DNA of 64,000 nt, taken from BCD1 sp965230565. GTDB taxonomy: Bacteria > Bacteroidota > Bacteroidia > Chitinophagales > Saprospiraceae. The DNA is taken from contig CBDDLH010000003.1 of NCBI GenBank assembly GCA_965230565.1, positions 124,001 through 188,000 of the forward strand, in the 5' to 3' direction. The notes below the pieces were generated by a model that worked only from the letters and a program-made list of their open reading frames with translations, was not told the DNA's origin and searched no databases. Position numbers and translations under genes: made by a program. Every line of letters begins with the position of its first letter. The stretch's first letter is position 1. Positions 17,716 through 26,600 of this stretch are shown in pieces.

Positions 17716-17863
17716 TGGACAGAATTAGTTTCAAATTGTTCAAGGAGTTCAAATGGTTCAAGGAGTTATACCTAGATCTCTGTGTTCGCTGTGCCTTCTC
17801 AGTGTCCCCTGTGGTTAAAATAATTTGTGATAATGTAACTTTTCATTTAAACTAGTTTTGTCC
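17716..17863. mobile_element. Candidate short element with inverted ends
   Basis: Left end GGACAGAATTAGTTTCAAAT (17717-17736), right end an imperfect inverted copy (17845-17863). Inside are a 9-bp tandem repeat (GTTCAAGGA, 17738-17764) and a CTCTGTG...CTGTGCCTT...CTGTGGTTAAA stretch (17778-17826). A related copy lies at 59891-59993 and a lone end at 914-933. Confidence 0.45.
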
Positions 17864-17888
17864 TCTTACTTAGTAAAAATCTCTTTTC

Positions 17889-19079
17889 TTAATCCTGATT
17901 ATAACTTTCCACCAAATATTCAGGGATAAACAAATAGATCACTGCGTTGCGATCTTCTATATCGACTTTTTCAGTTACAGCACCTTCCAGCAATATTGGT
18001 TGAAGTTTTCGGGAGTAGATGGAGATCATTTCCCGGAGGAAATTGCCCCGGAGGTTTGGCAGATCATCATTGGTAAACCCATTGGCAGGTATGGTAAGCG
18101 CTTTGGCTTCAGACTCGAATCGGTCGGAATTTCCTTTCATGGGTAGTACGGTAACTTCCTCATACAGGAACTTTTCGCTAAGATTCCCTTTGAAAGTAGT
18201 TTGCCCTGTGATATCCGCACTTCCCTGGACAAAAAGTTTGATCCCATCATGATCAGCCTTGCGCATGGCATTGAGCGCCTCGGTTACAAAAACACCGATA
18301 ACAGAACCATAGGTATCTCTAAAATCTCCTCTCTCCATAAAGTATTCTCCCGGACCAAAGAGCAATTTCACATTTTTATTGGCATCCTTCAACCGCACCT
18401 GGAAATACCTTCCTTTATAGCCTTCAACCACTTCATCATCCGGATGGAATACCGCTTCCCAGTAATCGCGTTTCACCTCAAAACCTTCCGCCCATTCTTC
18501 CGGTTGAACGGGGTCCAGGTTTACATCATCTCCTAAATGTTCTTTCAATTGTTGCTCTTCTTTGGCCAGTTCCTCCAGTGCATCAGTCTCCTGCTGAATG
18601 GCTTCCTGTTCCTGACCGGCATTTTCCAGGCCTTTCTCGAGTTCTTCCAGCTCTGGTTCCAAATCGCCCTGATCCTGCTTCAGGTCCTCCAGTTTTTGCT
18701 GCAGGTCCTTGAGGTCTACACAATTTCTTTCATCTTCAAAAAGATTAAATTTTTCCAGAAGGTCATTGACCCTGGAAGTCATTTCATCGACGGCACAATC
18801 ACCTTTTTTCCATTGATCTTCCAGGCCTGCTTTTTCCAAAAGTAGCGTAACGGCATCTCCTTTCAATTTATCGATGATCGCACTCCTGTTAATCGCGACG
18901 TTTTTCGTCTGATCGATCTGTTGGTTGATCTTTTGCAATCGATCCGCTATTCTGGTGCGTTTCCCCGTCAAAAACTCCAAAGCCGATGTGACCTTTTCAG
19001 CCCGGTCCGTCAGCTTACTGAGCTTTTCCAGTGAACGCCCGGCGAGTGCAATGCCTTTTTCTCCATTCCGCAAGCCCAT
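17889..19079 (-). CDS. Coiled-coil envelope protein, C-terminal part (frameshifted from 19015-20673)
   Basis: 396 codons from ATG 19079. The first 190 residues are coiled coil, continuing that of the upstream frame. The C-terminal 200 residues form a globular domain with KLFVQGSADITG, LPNLRGNFLREMISIYSRKL and DRNAVIYLFIPEYL. This order recalls an OmpA-like peptidoglycan-binding fold (a strand with VxGxAD, LxxxRxxxL helix, final strand after NR/DR), but it is degenerate and the call is tentative. Removing one A from the A-run in GGAGAAAAAGGC (near 19050) joins it to the upstream frame as one protein of about 926 residues. Confidence 0.6.
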   Translation of the reverse strand: MGLRNGEKGIALAGRSLEKLSKLTDRAEKVTSALEFLTGKRTRIADRLQKINQQIDQTKNVAINRSAIIDKLKGDAVTLLLEKAGLEDQWKKGDCAVDEMTSRVNDLLEKFNLFEDERNCVDLKDLQQKLEDLKQDQGDLEPELEELEKGLENAGQEQEAIQQETDALEELAKEEQQLKEHLGDDVNLDPVQPEEWAEGFEVKRDYWEAVFHPDDEVVEGYKGRYFQVRLKDANKNVKLLFGPGEYFMERGDFRDTYGSVIGVFVTEALNAMRKADHDGIKLFVQGSADITGQTTFKGNLSEKFLYEEVTVLPMKGNSDRFESEAKALTIPANGFTNDDLPNLRGNFLREMISIYSRKLQPILLEGAVTEKVDIEDRNAVIYLFIPEYLVESYNQD

Positions 19080-20673
19080 TTTGAAAGATCTTCAGCCTTT
19101 TGACCTTATCCAGCAACTTCTCCGGCAGATCACGAACCTTTTTCATTTTTTCGTTCAGCTTTGTCTGGGCAGTTTCAACAGGACCTATTTGTTCGATCAA
19201 CTTTACGAGATCCTCTTTACAGATTTTCAGGCTTTCATTGATGGTCTGCTCATCGGGTAGTTCCTCCAGTTTTTTGATTTTCTGCTCAAGCTCATCTTCC
19301 TTTTTCTGTGCCGCTTCTATTTGTTTACGCACCTCGTCTGCTGCTTTTTGCAAATCATCCCCGGCTTTTTCAAGTTCCTTGTTTTCCCCCTGGAGGGTAT
19401 TGAGTGTTTTTTCCAGTTGATCTTTTTGATTGACCAGATCGTCCAACTGTTTGAGCAATTTATTCTTTTTGTCTACTTCTACCTCTAAAAGGTCCTTAAA
19501 CATCCTGGCCTTTTCCTCCAGCCCTGCGACTTCCTGTTCGAGTTCTTCCAGGATCTTCTTGGGTTTATCTCCCAGTTTATCGAGCACACTCTGCTTTTTT
19601 TGCTCCAGGTCATTGAGCATCTTAGCAAGGTTTCCCAGCTCGGTGGCATTGTCTTTTATCCCCTGACCAAGCTTATCTGTTTTATTCTTGAATAAATTGG
19701 AATTATCCCGTAATCCATCACTATTACCCACGAGATTTTTTAATTTTCCGGACAGTTTTGTGCCTTTACCAAAAAGGTCTTTAGCATTGCCTAAAAGGCC
19801 TTCCTGTGGGCATTTGAATTTGCTGTCTTTCAATTTATCCAGCAGATCAGTTGCCTTACCTAGCTTACCAAGAAGGTTTTTAGGTTTAGGAGAAAAATTC
19901 TTCAAAGAAGGCATAAAAGAAGAAAGAAAGTTTTTCAGACCAGCGAGTTTCGGTCCGGCTTTCCGGAGGTCATCTGTTGCTTTGTCCACCTGTTTTTTCA
20001 CATCAGGCCCAAGGGGTAATGCTGCTACTTTGTTTTGAAGGTTTTCCACCCGTTCATTTTTGGACATTTTGTTACGAGGCTTATACTCCTTGGGAGGTTC
20101 CAGTTCTTTAATGACTTTACCATCTTTATCAAAATATCCCAAAGCATACCCTAACTCCTGGTATTCGTTGGCAGTCGTTTTGACAGGAGTTCCCCCTTTT
20201 TGCTCAGCAGACTTTTTCTTATCCGGGCAGTGGGTTTCCATCCTCCTGGCGAGGTTGACCGCGCGACGACTGCTTCTGAATCCATTGCTTGACATTAGCG
20301 GGGCGGATTGAGGATCTTCTTTTTCCACAAAAGATTTGAAGTCCGGATTATTCAAAAATTCGGTTCCAAACGAACTTTCCAGTTGATAATACCTGAGGCA
20401 AGTTTCTCCCCCGAGCTGAAAAGCATCATACTTTTCTTTCCAGTCGATATCCTTCCTGAGGTTTTCCCTAATGCTTTTGAAAGCCAGGTATGCTTGTTTA
20501 AATTTTTCAGTCCTTTCGGCTGAATAACTGGCTGGTTGGGCAGGTTCATTTAATTGAATGGCAAATATATCTGCAGGACAATCGCCTTCCTGGCAAATGG
20601 CATCAGGTGATGGTTGGGCAAAAAGGATTTGAAGGGAGATCAATAAACTTAGGGTAAAAAGCAAGCGGATCAT
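19015..20673 (-). CDS. Coiled-coil envelope protein, N-terminal part (frameshifted)
   Basis: 552 codons from ATG 20673 with a cleavable signal peptide (cut near LFAQ). Residues 20-190 form a globular, partly charged region. From about 200 to the end it is heptad-rich, with long stretches of K, E, L and Q typical of a rod. The last 13 residues (after WRK) are out of family character and come from the frame slip. Together with 17889-19079 it would be a long exported rod with a C-terminal globular head. It diverges from the histidine kinase gene across a 303-base gap that holds the operator at 20749-20838. Confidence 0.65.
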   Translation of the reverse strand: MIRLLFTLSLLISLQILFAQPSPDAICQEGDCPADIFAIQLNEPAQPASYSAERTEKFKQAYLAFKSIRENLRKDIDWKEKYDAFQLGGETCLRYYQLESSFGTEFLNNPDFKSFVEKEDPQSAPLMSSNGFRSSRRAVNLARRMETHCPDKKKSAEQKGGTPVKTTANEYQELGYALGYFDKDGKVIKELEPPKEYKPRNKMSKNERVENLQNKVAALPLGPDVKKQVDKATDDLRKAGPKLAGLKNFLSSFMPSLKNFSPKPKNLLGKLGKATDLLDKLKDSKFKCPQEGLLGNAKDLFGKGTKLSGKLKNLVGNSDGLRDNSNLFKNKTDKLGQGIKDNATELGNLAKMLNDLEQKKQSVLDKLGDKPKKILEELEQEVAGLEEKARMFKDLLEVEVDKKNKLLKQLDDLVNQKDQLEKTLNTLQGENKELEKAGDDLQKAADEVRKQIEAAQKKEDELEQKIKKLEELPDEQTINESLKICKEDLVKLIEQIGPVETAQTKLNEKMKKVRDLPEKLLDKVKRLKIFQNGLAEWRKRHCTRRAFTGKAQ

Positions 20674-20976
20674 TGGTCTGGTATTAAGTTAAGTTGATAC
20701 CACTAAGTTAAAATACCTTTTGCAATTGGGGCAAATTCTTTTATAATCATGTTCTGAGCTGGGGCTGGGGTGTTCTGAATGGTAAAATAACACACCAAAA
20801 CTGACCGTTCAGAACATAAAACGAACCACTCAGAACATAAGCCCTAATTATTGCCTGCTATTAATGTAAACAAGCCTACCTTAGGCGCTTTAGACTGAAT
20901 GGTTAATTTATTTTGAGTTAATAATTCCCTAACTTGGAGCTTTTTATAAGTTATAATTCCATATAATAAACTACAA
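20674..20976. other. Divergent control region between coiled-coil gene and kinase gene
   Basis: 303 bases with four copies of a 14-mer at 20749-20838. On the minus strand, a TTTG (near 20735) and TATTTTAA lie between the operator and the coiled-coil gene, a plausible though imperfect -33/-7 pair. On the plus strand, TTTG (20912-20915) and TAACTTGG (20930-20937) lie before the kinase gene, but their spacing is short. No gene is present. Confidence 0.5.
20749..20838. promoter_or_regulatory. Four-site LytTR-type operator array
   Basis: Sites: 20749-20762 and 20770-20783 (reading RTGTTCTGA on the plus strand), 20804-20817 and 20825-20838 (ACCRYTCAGAACAT). Within each pair the start-to-start spacing is 21 bases. 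Read as 9-mers, ACCGTTCAG (20804-20812) fully matches the LytTR consensus [TA][AC][CA]GTTN[AG][TG]; ACCACTCAG (20825-20833), ACCATTCAG (complement of 20775-20783) and CCAGCTCAG (complement of 20754-20762) match less well. Each pair is separated by exactly 12 bases, the LytTR spacing. The pairs face opposite genes. Confidence 0.65.
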
Positions 20977-22767
20977 TTGCCCTTACAACCTTTAAAAAAA
21001 ATTCAACTTCTACTCTGGCTGTTATTAAGCTGGAGTACCCTCTCAGGCAGCAACTGTGACCTGCCTGAAATGGAAACGTCTTTCCAAAAACTTACCGAAT
21101 ACATAGACGCCTTCGAACCTGTAACGGCCATTACCCTTGCCGACTCCCTGATCGATGTCATGGAAAATAATGACCTGCAGGACTGCCCCCTGTATTTATG
21201 GATCCTTTATGAAAAAGGAGAAGCGCTGGAGCTTTTGCGGAATGAAAGTGAAGTGGCCTTAAAGATTTATTACGAAATCGTTCGGAAAGGAGAGACAGCC
21301 AGGAACTGGGAAATAGTCGCTGAAACCTACATATCCATTGCTCGCATCCACGAAATAATCGGCCGCCCTAAGGATTGTTTACGCAACCTTAATGAAGCCC
21401 GGAAAATTATTGAAAAACATAAACTTCATGCTGTATTCTCCCGGTTTGCGGTCCGTAATGCTTCCTACCATCGCATCTATGATAACCGGGATAGCGCACG
21501 GGTTTACGCTGTTCAGGCTATTCAATATGGAAAGGACTATAATGTCCAAAGATCAGAAGTGGACGGAAATTTGCTGATGGGAATTTTAACAGAGGATCTG
21601 GAAAAATCAGTCGACTTTTTCCAGGAAGCAGTGAATATCTACCTCAAACGGGAAGCCTATTATGGTGCCGCCAGCCAGAAAACAAATATTGCAACCCGGT
21701 ACATCAGGGCTGGTTTTCCTGAAAAAGCCATCAGCCACCTGGAGCAAGCAAAAATTTACGCACATAAGGTCCCGGAAAATTACAACGGATATTACAGTAT
21801 TATCCAAAGGGTATATGACCTTTGGCGTCAGGCTTTTGAAGCACAGGGAAAACAGGACTCAGCTTATGTGTATTTAAAAAAGAGCACTGAAGCAGGCCAA
21901 CAGGCAGACATCCGGGTCAATCAACAAAAGATTTCGGAACAGGAAATTGCCTTCGCTATTGAAAAAGAACAGGCCAAATTGCAACTGGAACAACAACGAT
22001 CCTATTACCTGCGCTGGGGTATGGTTTTGATGACTATTCTGTTGGTTGGTATGATCCTGGCTCACTTCAATAATGTCAAAAAGAAGCAATACATCGCCAA
22101 ACAAAAAGACCTTATCAGCAAGCAAAACGAAGAACTGAATGCATCCCTGCACAAACAATCCCTGTTGCTTTCCGAGGTCCACCACCGGGTAAAAAACAAC
22201 CTGCAACTGGTCATGAGCCTGCTCACTCTGAAAGGTCGGAAGATTCAGGATGCCAATATACAGGTTCATTTTGATGACCTGGCCAGTAAAGTTCATAGTA
22301 TCGCCCTGATCCACGAACAACTTTACCGGGCAGGAGAATTTGATGAAGTTGATCTCAACACCTACCTGCGGGACCTCACCAATCACTTCCAAAGCCTGCA
22401 AAATGATGATGAGCCATTCCTGCTCAACCTGGAAACAAGCGATGTCCAACTCAATCTGGAAACAGTGCTACCTCTTGGTATTATCTGTTCCGAACTTATC
22501 AGCAACTCCCTGAAATACGCAAGACAACCCAACCGTCAACTCACCCTGAATTTAACTATCGAAAAAGATCAGGATCAATTCGAATTCACATTTCTGGACA
22601 ATGGCCCTGGATATCCCAATAACTCTCTGAAACATAAACCCAACTCCATGGGCGGCATGCTCATCAACAGCATGGTAAGGCAACTTAGAGGTACCTGTGA
22701 AACCAAAAACAAAGACGGGGCATTTTTCTCCATGAAGTTCCGGGAAAAAGAAGTTTCGAAAGTTTAG
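20977..22767 (+). CDS. TPR-containing sensor histidine kinase (HisKA_2/HATPase)
   Basis: 596 residues from TTG 20977; this start is needed to include the signal sequence, as the next ATG (codon 28) lies after it. Residues 30-340 are helical repeats of TPR type (periplasmic), then one membrane helix at about 347-366. A short coil leads to the HisKA_2 dimerisation domain, with the likely phosphoacceptor His403 in EVHHRVKNNLQLVMSLL. The ATPase domain has the N box (CSELISNSLKYA), DNGPGYP and a glycine-rich GGMLINSM turn. Kinases of this layout usually pair with LytTR regulators; 16950-17657 is the nearest. Confidence 0.9.
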   Translation: MPLQPLKKIQLLLWLLLSWSTLSGSNCDLPEMETSFQKLTEYIDAFEPVTAITLADSLIDVMENNDLQDCPLYLWILYEKGEALELLRNESEVALKIYYEIVRKGETARNWEIVAETYISIARIHEIIGRPKDCLRNLNEARKIIEKHKLHAVFSRFAVRNASYHRIYDNRDSARVYAVQAIQYGKDYNVQRSEVDGNLLMGILTEDLEKSVDFFQEAVNIYLKREAYYGAASQKTNIATRYIRAGFPEKAISHLEQAKIYAHKVPENYNGYYSIIQRVYDLWRQAFEAQGKQDSAYVYLKKSTEAGQQADIRVNQQKISEQEIAFAIEKEQAKLQLEQQRSYYLRWGMVLMTILLVGMILAHFNNVKKKQYIAKQKDLISKQNEELNASLHKQSLLLSEVHHRVKNNLQLVMSLLTLKGRKIQDANIQVHFDDLASKVHSIALIHEQLYRAGEFDEVDLNTYLRDLTNHFQSLQNDDEPFLLNLETSDVQLNLETVLPLGIICSELISNSLKYARQPNRQLTLNLTIEKDQDQFEFTFLDNGPGYPNNSLKHKPNSMGGMLINSMVRQLRGTCETKNKDGAFFSMKFREKEVSKV

Positions 22768-22928
22768 AATCTTTCCAGGGCCACACCTAGTGAAGTGCAC
22801 CTCAGATGGCAGAAGGTGTTGCCCCCGATACAGTGGGTACGGGGCTGGCTTTGTCGAAGGAAATTATTTCCACATTAATATAATATTCCTCATCAAAATC
22901 CCTTTTAAAGGAGTAAAAACCCTTTTAC

Positions 22929-24134
22929 ATGAAAAACACCCTGCTCACCCTGGCCCTGCTCTTTGTATTCGGCAACGCCTTTTCACAAGATAAATTCGAT
23001 TTTACTTACACCCTCCAATCAGAAGCTTTCCAAAAAGAAAGAAAGTTTTATGTGCATGTTCCTGAACGTTATTATGAAAAAAAAGATGACCAATTTGGTG
23101 TGATCTATGTGCTGGACGGACAAGGCCGCGAATACTACAACAATGCCAAAAGCATCATCGATTACCTCGTCTGGAGCTACCAGATCATGCCTGTCATCGT
23201 CGTGGGCATTCATTCAGATAACCGAAATACCGAGTTCATTCCAAAAAACAGCGCACTTCCGGAAGATGAACCCCATAATTCCGGACAGGCTCACCTGCTG
23301 ACGCAACATATCCAGAAAGAGATATTCCCTATGATCCGAGACAGTTTCAGGGTCAACGAATTCAGGGCACTTATCGGTCATTCACGAGGCGGGAACTTCG
23401 TCGCTAACACCATTTTCAGCGAAAATAAAGATATGTTCAACGCTTATCTGGCTATCAGCCCCGGAATGCACTATGTCAACCGACAGATTTTGAATGAGGC
23501 CGAAACTATGATCAAAAACGGTACAGAGTTCCACAAATTCTACTTTTGTTCACATGGAACTGTAGGGTCTATCGAAAAATTCTTTGAACCACAAGTGGAA
23601 CTGCTGGATTCATTGCTCAATGCCCACCCGACCCCTACCCTTGTCTGGAAGAAAAAAGCTTTTGAAGGCACTTCCCACTGGACCGTTGTAGCCCCATCGC
23701 TATCCTATGGATTATTAGAAATGAACCGTGCCTTTACGGTAGACCAATATTTAATCGAAAAATTTGCTGACGAAAAAACAAAGACCATCGCTGAACAAAT
23801 CGAAGCTTATTCCCGGCAACAGCAAAAAAATCTGGGATACTTTATTCCGGCCCTGGCAGGTGACCTGAGGTATTATGCCAACGAACTTTCGGAAGATGGA
23901 AATTATACAAAAGCTATTGAACTGTTCGACCTCTCCCTGGAACTTGATCCGGACAACTTGAGGACTTACATGAATCAGGCCTGGGCCTACCAGAGCCTGA
24001 ATGACAACCGAAAGGCCCGTGTGAACTACCATAAGATTCTCAGTATCCTGGAAGCCAACAAAATGGAATGGGAGGAAGATGAAATTAAAAAATGGAAAAA
24101 GAATATACAAAGGGAACTGGATGGGTTAAAGTGA
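22929..24134 (+). CDS. Secreted alpha/beta-hydrolase esterase with C-terminal TPR
   Basis: 401 residues, signal peptide cut near AFSQ. The esterase part (COG2819/esterase D type) has VIYVLDGQG, MPVIVVGIHSDNR, and the nucleophile elbow GHSRGG with Ser152. A late SHWTVV supplies the probable catalytic His. From about residue 310 there is one TPR-like repeat (YTKAIELFDLSLELDPDNLRTYMNQAWAYQSLNDNRKARVNYHKILSI, quoted only as landmarks YTKAIELF and LDPDNL). Relatives hydrolyse small esters, siderophores or acylated compounds. It stands alone on the strand. Confidence 0.87.
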   Translation: MKNTLLTLALLFVFGNAFSQDKFDFTYTLQSEAFQKERKFYVHVPERYYEKKDDQFGVIYVLDGQGREYYNNAKSIIDYLVWSYQIMPVIVVGIHSDNRNTEFIPKNSALPEDEPHNSGQAHLLTQHIQKEIFPMIRDSFRVNEFRALIGHSRGGNFVANTIFSENKDMFNAYLAISPGMHYVNRQILNEAETMIKNGTEFHKFYFCSHGTVGSIEKFFEPQVELLDSLLNAHPTPTLVWKKKAFEGTSHWTVVAPSLSYGLLEMNRAFTVDQYLIEKFADEKTKTIAEQIEAYSRQQQKNLGYFIPALAGDLRYYANELSEDGNYTKAIELFDLSLELDPDNLRTYMNQAWAYQSLNDNRKARVNYHKILSILEANKMEWEEDEIKKWKKNIQRELDGLK

Positions 24135-24244
24135 TAAAGGAAAAATTGTCTGTCTTTGGCTAACTTTACTAAACTATATTACATGACATTTTATTGGCCA
24201 CGATTTTTGATTAGAAGAAGTGCACAGTTTTTAGTTAAAGTATA

Positions 24245-24829
24245 ATGGAAAATATTACAGAACAAATCAAAAAAGCTTTGGGCAGATATGCTCCAATAAG
24301 CTATAAAACCGCTCTAGCTTTATCCGCACATACCAAAATTAAATCTTTTTCGGAGGGTGATCTGATCGAAAGAGAAAACAAAAAAGTCTATTCGGAATAC
24401 GTCCTATTAGAGGGAATTCTTAGGTCATTTATCATTGATAATAATGGCAATGATATCACGATCAATTTTTTCAGGGACAGTGACGCTGTCACCCCGATCC
24501 TGATGCGCAGCCTGAATGATATCGCTTTTTATAACCTGGAAGTCCTTTCAAAGTCTGCAACAGTCCTTGAATTTAACAGTGAGGCCATGTTTGAGCACAT
24601 GGACGGTTTCGACGATCTCCAGCAATTTGGATTTAGAGTAATGATGACGGTTGCCATGCAGGGTGCAGAACGAGAAGTGGTGCTCCTAAAATCCAGTGGA
24701 AAAGAAAAACTGGAATGGTTCAGAGAACGGTTCCCAAACCTGGAAAATGAGATCCCTCACTACCATATATCTTCCTTCCTCGGTATGACTCCTACCTCCC
24801 TTAGCCGATTGAGGTCTGAAAAAAAATGA
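24245..24829 (+). CDS. Crp/Fnr-family transcriptional regulator
   Basis: 194 residues. The cyclic-nucleotide-binding-type beta roll occupies residues 20-120 (SEYVLLEGILRSFIIDNNGNDITINFF). The C-terminal winged helix ends in IPHYHISSFLGMTPTSLSRLRSEK, where the recognition helix carries TPTSLSRLR as in many Bacteroidota regulators. There is no FNR cysteine cluster. The typical cAMP-contact residues are not evident, so the ligand is unknown. It may control the following serine hydrolase/barrel genes or itself. Confidence 0.9.
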   Translation: MENITEQIKKALGRYAPISYKTALALSAHTKIKSFSEGDLIERENKKVYSEYVLLEGILRSFIIDNNGNDITINFFRDSDAVTPILMRSLNDIAFYNLEVLSKSATVLEFNSEAMFEHMDGFDDLQQFGFRVMMTVAMQGAEREVVLLKSSGKEKLEWFRERFPNLENEIPHYHISSFLGMTPTSLSRLRSEKK

Positions 24830-24906
24830 CTTCTCCCCTAAATCTTGCCAAATGTAAATGACACGGCTTGTGACAGACCATATTTTTGTTCCAAAATCAT
24901 TTAAAT

Positions 24907-26058
24907 ATGAATTTGCTCAAGTCATTGTTCCCGTTTTTTTTGATAAGTCTGGTCTTTTCCTGCACCAAGGTTAAGGACTTTGATTGTAAAGGAAGAACCG
25001 ATTTTCCAACCACTCCACAAATTGACAGCAACAAGGCATTATTGATTGCCCGGAAGATCTGCGACTGCCTGAATGAGCAGGATGTTCCGGCTATTCAGAT
25101 AACAATCATCGACAGTTTCGAAAATAGCTGGACGTTAACAACAGGCACGGCTGACAGAAAAAGAAATATCCCCGTTGAGGACCATAACCAGTTCCGGTTG
25201 GCCAGTATTACCAAAACTTTCATTGCCGTTTTGACTTTTCAACTTATAGAGGAGGGCAAGTTAACTCCTGAGACCAGTGTATCTCAGTTTTTCCCCGATT
25301 TCGAGAATGCAGAACAAATCAACATAAGTCATCTGTTAAACCACAGCAGCGGACTGAAAGACCTGTTAACCCTGCCGGACATCCTGATGACCTCAACTTC
25401 AAACACAACAAAAATCTGGGATCCATATTCAATTGCCGAAACTGTCCTGGATAAAAAGTTGAAATTCACCCCAGGAACAGACAATCAATACTCAAATTCC
25501 AATTACCTTCTGCTGGGGTTGATAGCCAAGGAGGTAAGCAATACGGAATTGAATGAACTCTTACAGGAAAAACTCTTTAATCCGGCAGGTTTTACCGGAT
25601 TCACCTTTCATCCGGAAGTATCTGCATCAGGTGATCTGATCAGCGGGTATGACAGAAAATTTATCCCGATCCCAGGGCTGTACGAACTCACGAGAGAAAA
25701 CACTTCTTTTGCTTCAGCGGCCTATGCTTCAGGTAACCTTATTGCCAACAGCGTGGAAAGTGCCTTGTTTTTCCATGCTCTTTTTAATGAACAGATCATC
25801 TCATCCTATTCACTGACACAAATGAAAACATTTGCCCAACCTAAAAACCCTGATAATGAGTACCTGGCGAATTTTGGCAATGGTCTTTTTCAATACGAAC
25901 TCAATGGAAAAACATACATCGGTCATGAAGGGCAGTTCATTGGATTTGACAATGTGATGGTTCATCAGCCGGAAAGCAATATGACCATCGTATTACTCGC
26001 CAATGTTTCTACTTATGAGAAATTCGGTTTGCTAAAAGAAATCTTATCTGTCTTATGA
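24907..26058 (+). CDS. Serine hydrolase, beta-lactamase class C-like, lipoprotein
   Basis: 383 residues from ATG 24907, which opens a lipoprotein signal (FSCTK). It has the class C motifs: SxxK at Ser100-Lys103 (LASITKTF) and YSN at Tyr195 (QYSNSNY). The third box, KTG in lactamases, is HEG here (YIGHEGQF), as in esterases and D-aminopeptidases of the family. A peptidase, esterase or cell-wall role is more likely than antibiotic resistance. The next gene overlaps its stop by four bases (ATGA), implying translational coupling. Confidence 0.88.
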   Translation: MNLLKSLFPFFLISLVFSCTKVKDFDCKGRTDFPTTPQIDSNKALLIARKICDCLNEQDVPAIQITIIDSFENSWTLTTGTADRKRNIPVEDHNQFRLASITKTFIAVLTFQLIEEGKLTPETSVSQFFPDFENAEQINISHLLNHSSGLKDLLTLPDILMTSTSNTTKIWDPYSIAETVLDKKLKFTPGTDNQYSNSNYLLLGLIAKEVSNTELNELLQEKLFNPAGFTGFTFHPEVSASGDLISGYDRKFIPIPGLYELTRENTSFASAAYASGNLIANSVESALFFHALFNEQIISSYSLTQMKTFAQPKNPDNEYLANFGNGLFQYELNGKTYIGHEGQFIGFDNVMVHQPESNMTIVLLANVSTYEKFGLLKEILSVL

Positions 26059-26573
26059 AATCCATTTATCTAACAATAATAGCCATATGTTTCTGCTCAT
26101 CTGTTTTGAAGGCCCAGGAAAAGGAGACCCACAAGCTGCATTTATGTTATGTGGCAGCCGGTTCACCTTCCATATTTACCTCAGTGAATTATGAGATTTG
26201 TTTATTTGAAAGATCCGATTTTTCCATACTCCCAAGGCTCGGTTTTGGAATGAATTTTTTCAAACCATCCTTTGGAAATGAATTCAATTTCAACACAGGT
26301 ATTACCGCCACTTACGGGAAAAAGTGGCATAAAGCTGAATGGGGAATTGGGCTGGTTCACCAGTTTTCCCCAGCTTTCGATTACTTTGAAAATACGAATA
26401 GAACAAAATACAAATTCATCTTTTATTCGGGTTTGGGGTACAGATTACAACCTTCCGAAAAAGGCATATTATTCAAATTTATGTTCACCCCGACTTTTAC
26501 CTTTAATCCTGGAGAAACCATCATATTCCCCTATGCGGAATTAGGCGTGGGGTATGTTTTCACAAAAAAGTAA
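26055..26573 (+). CDS. Small outer-membrane beta-barrel-like protein
   Basis: 172 residues with a signal peptide cut near LKAQ. The mature part is alternating hydrophobic strands rich in glycine and aromatic residues, ending with YAELGVGYVFTKK, the terminal-strand pattern of small outer-membrane barrels. No specific family recognised. It overlaps the serine hydrolase gene by four bases, so the two are probably made together. Confidence 0.7.
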   Translation: MKSIYLTIIAICFCSSVLKAQEKETHKLHLCYVAAGSPSIFTSVNYEICLFERSDFSILPRLGFGMNFFKPSFGNEFNFNTGITATYGKKWHKAEWGIGLVHQFSPAFDYFENTNRTKYKFIFYSGLGYRLQPSEKGILFKFMFTPTFTFNPGETIIFPYAELGVGYVFTKK

Positions 26574-26600
26574 TTTTTTACAACTATCAATAAACTACTT

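Noticed and set aside
18537..18845. Hydrophobic 102-codon plus-strand frame inside the coiled-coil gene
   Set aside because: Phenylalanine and leucine richness is what an antisense reading of a Lys/Glu-rich coiled coil gives. No signal or promoter.
22768..22928. Possible tRNA in the gap before the esterase gene
   Set aside because: No cloverleaf or T-loop sequence could be folded by eye; the gap has only weak G-rich words.
24907..26058. Antibiotic-resistance beta-lactamase
   Set aside because: The third motif is HEG rather than KTG and the protein is a lipoprotein; an esterase or peptidase is likelier.
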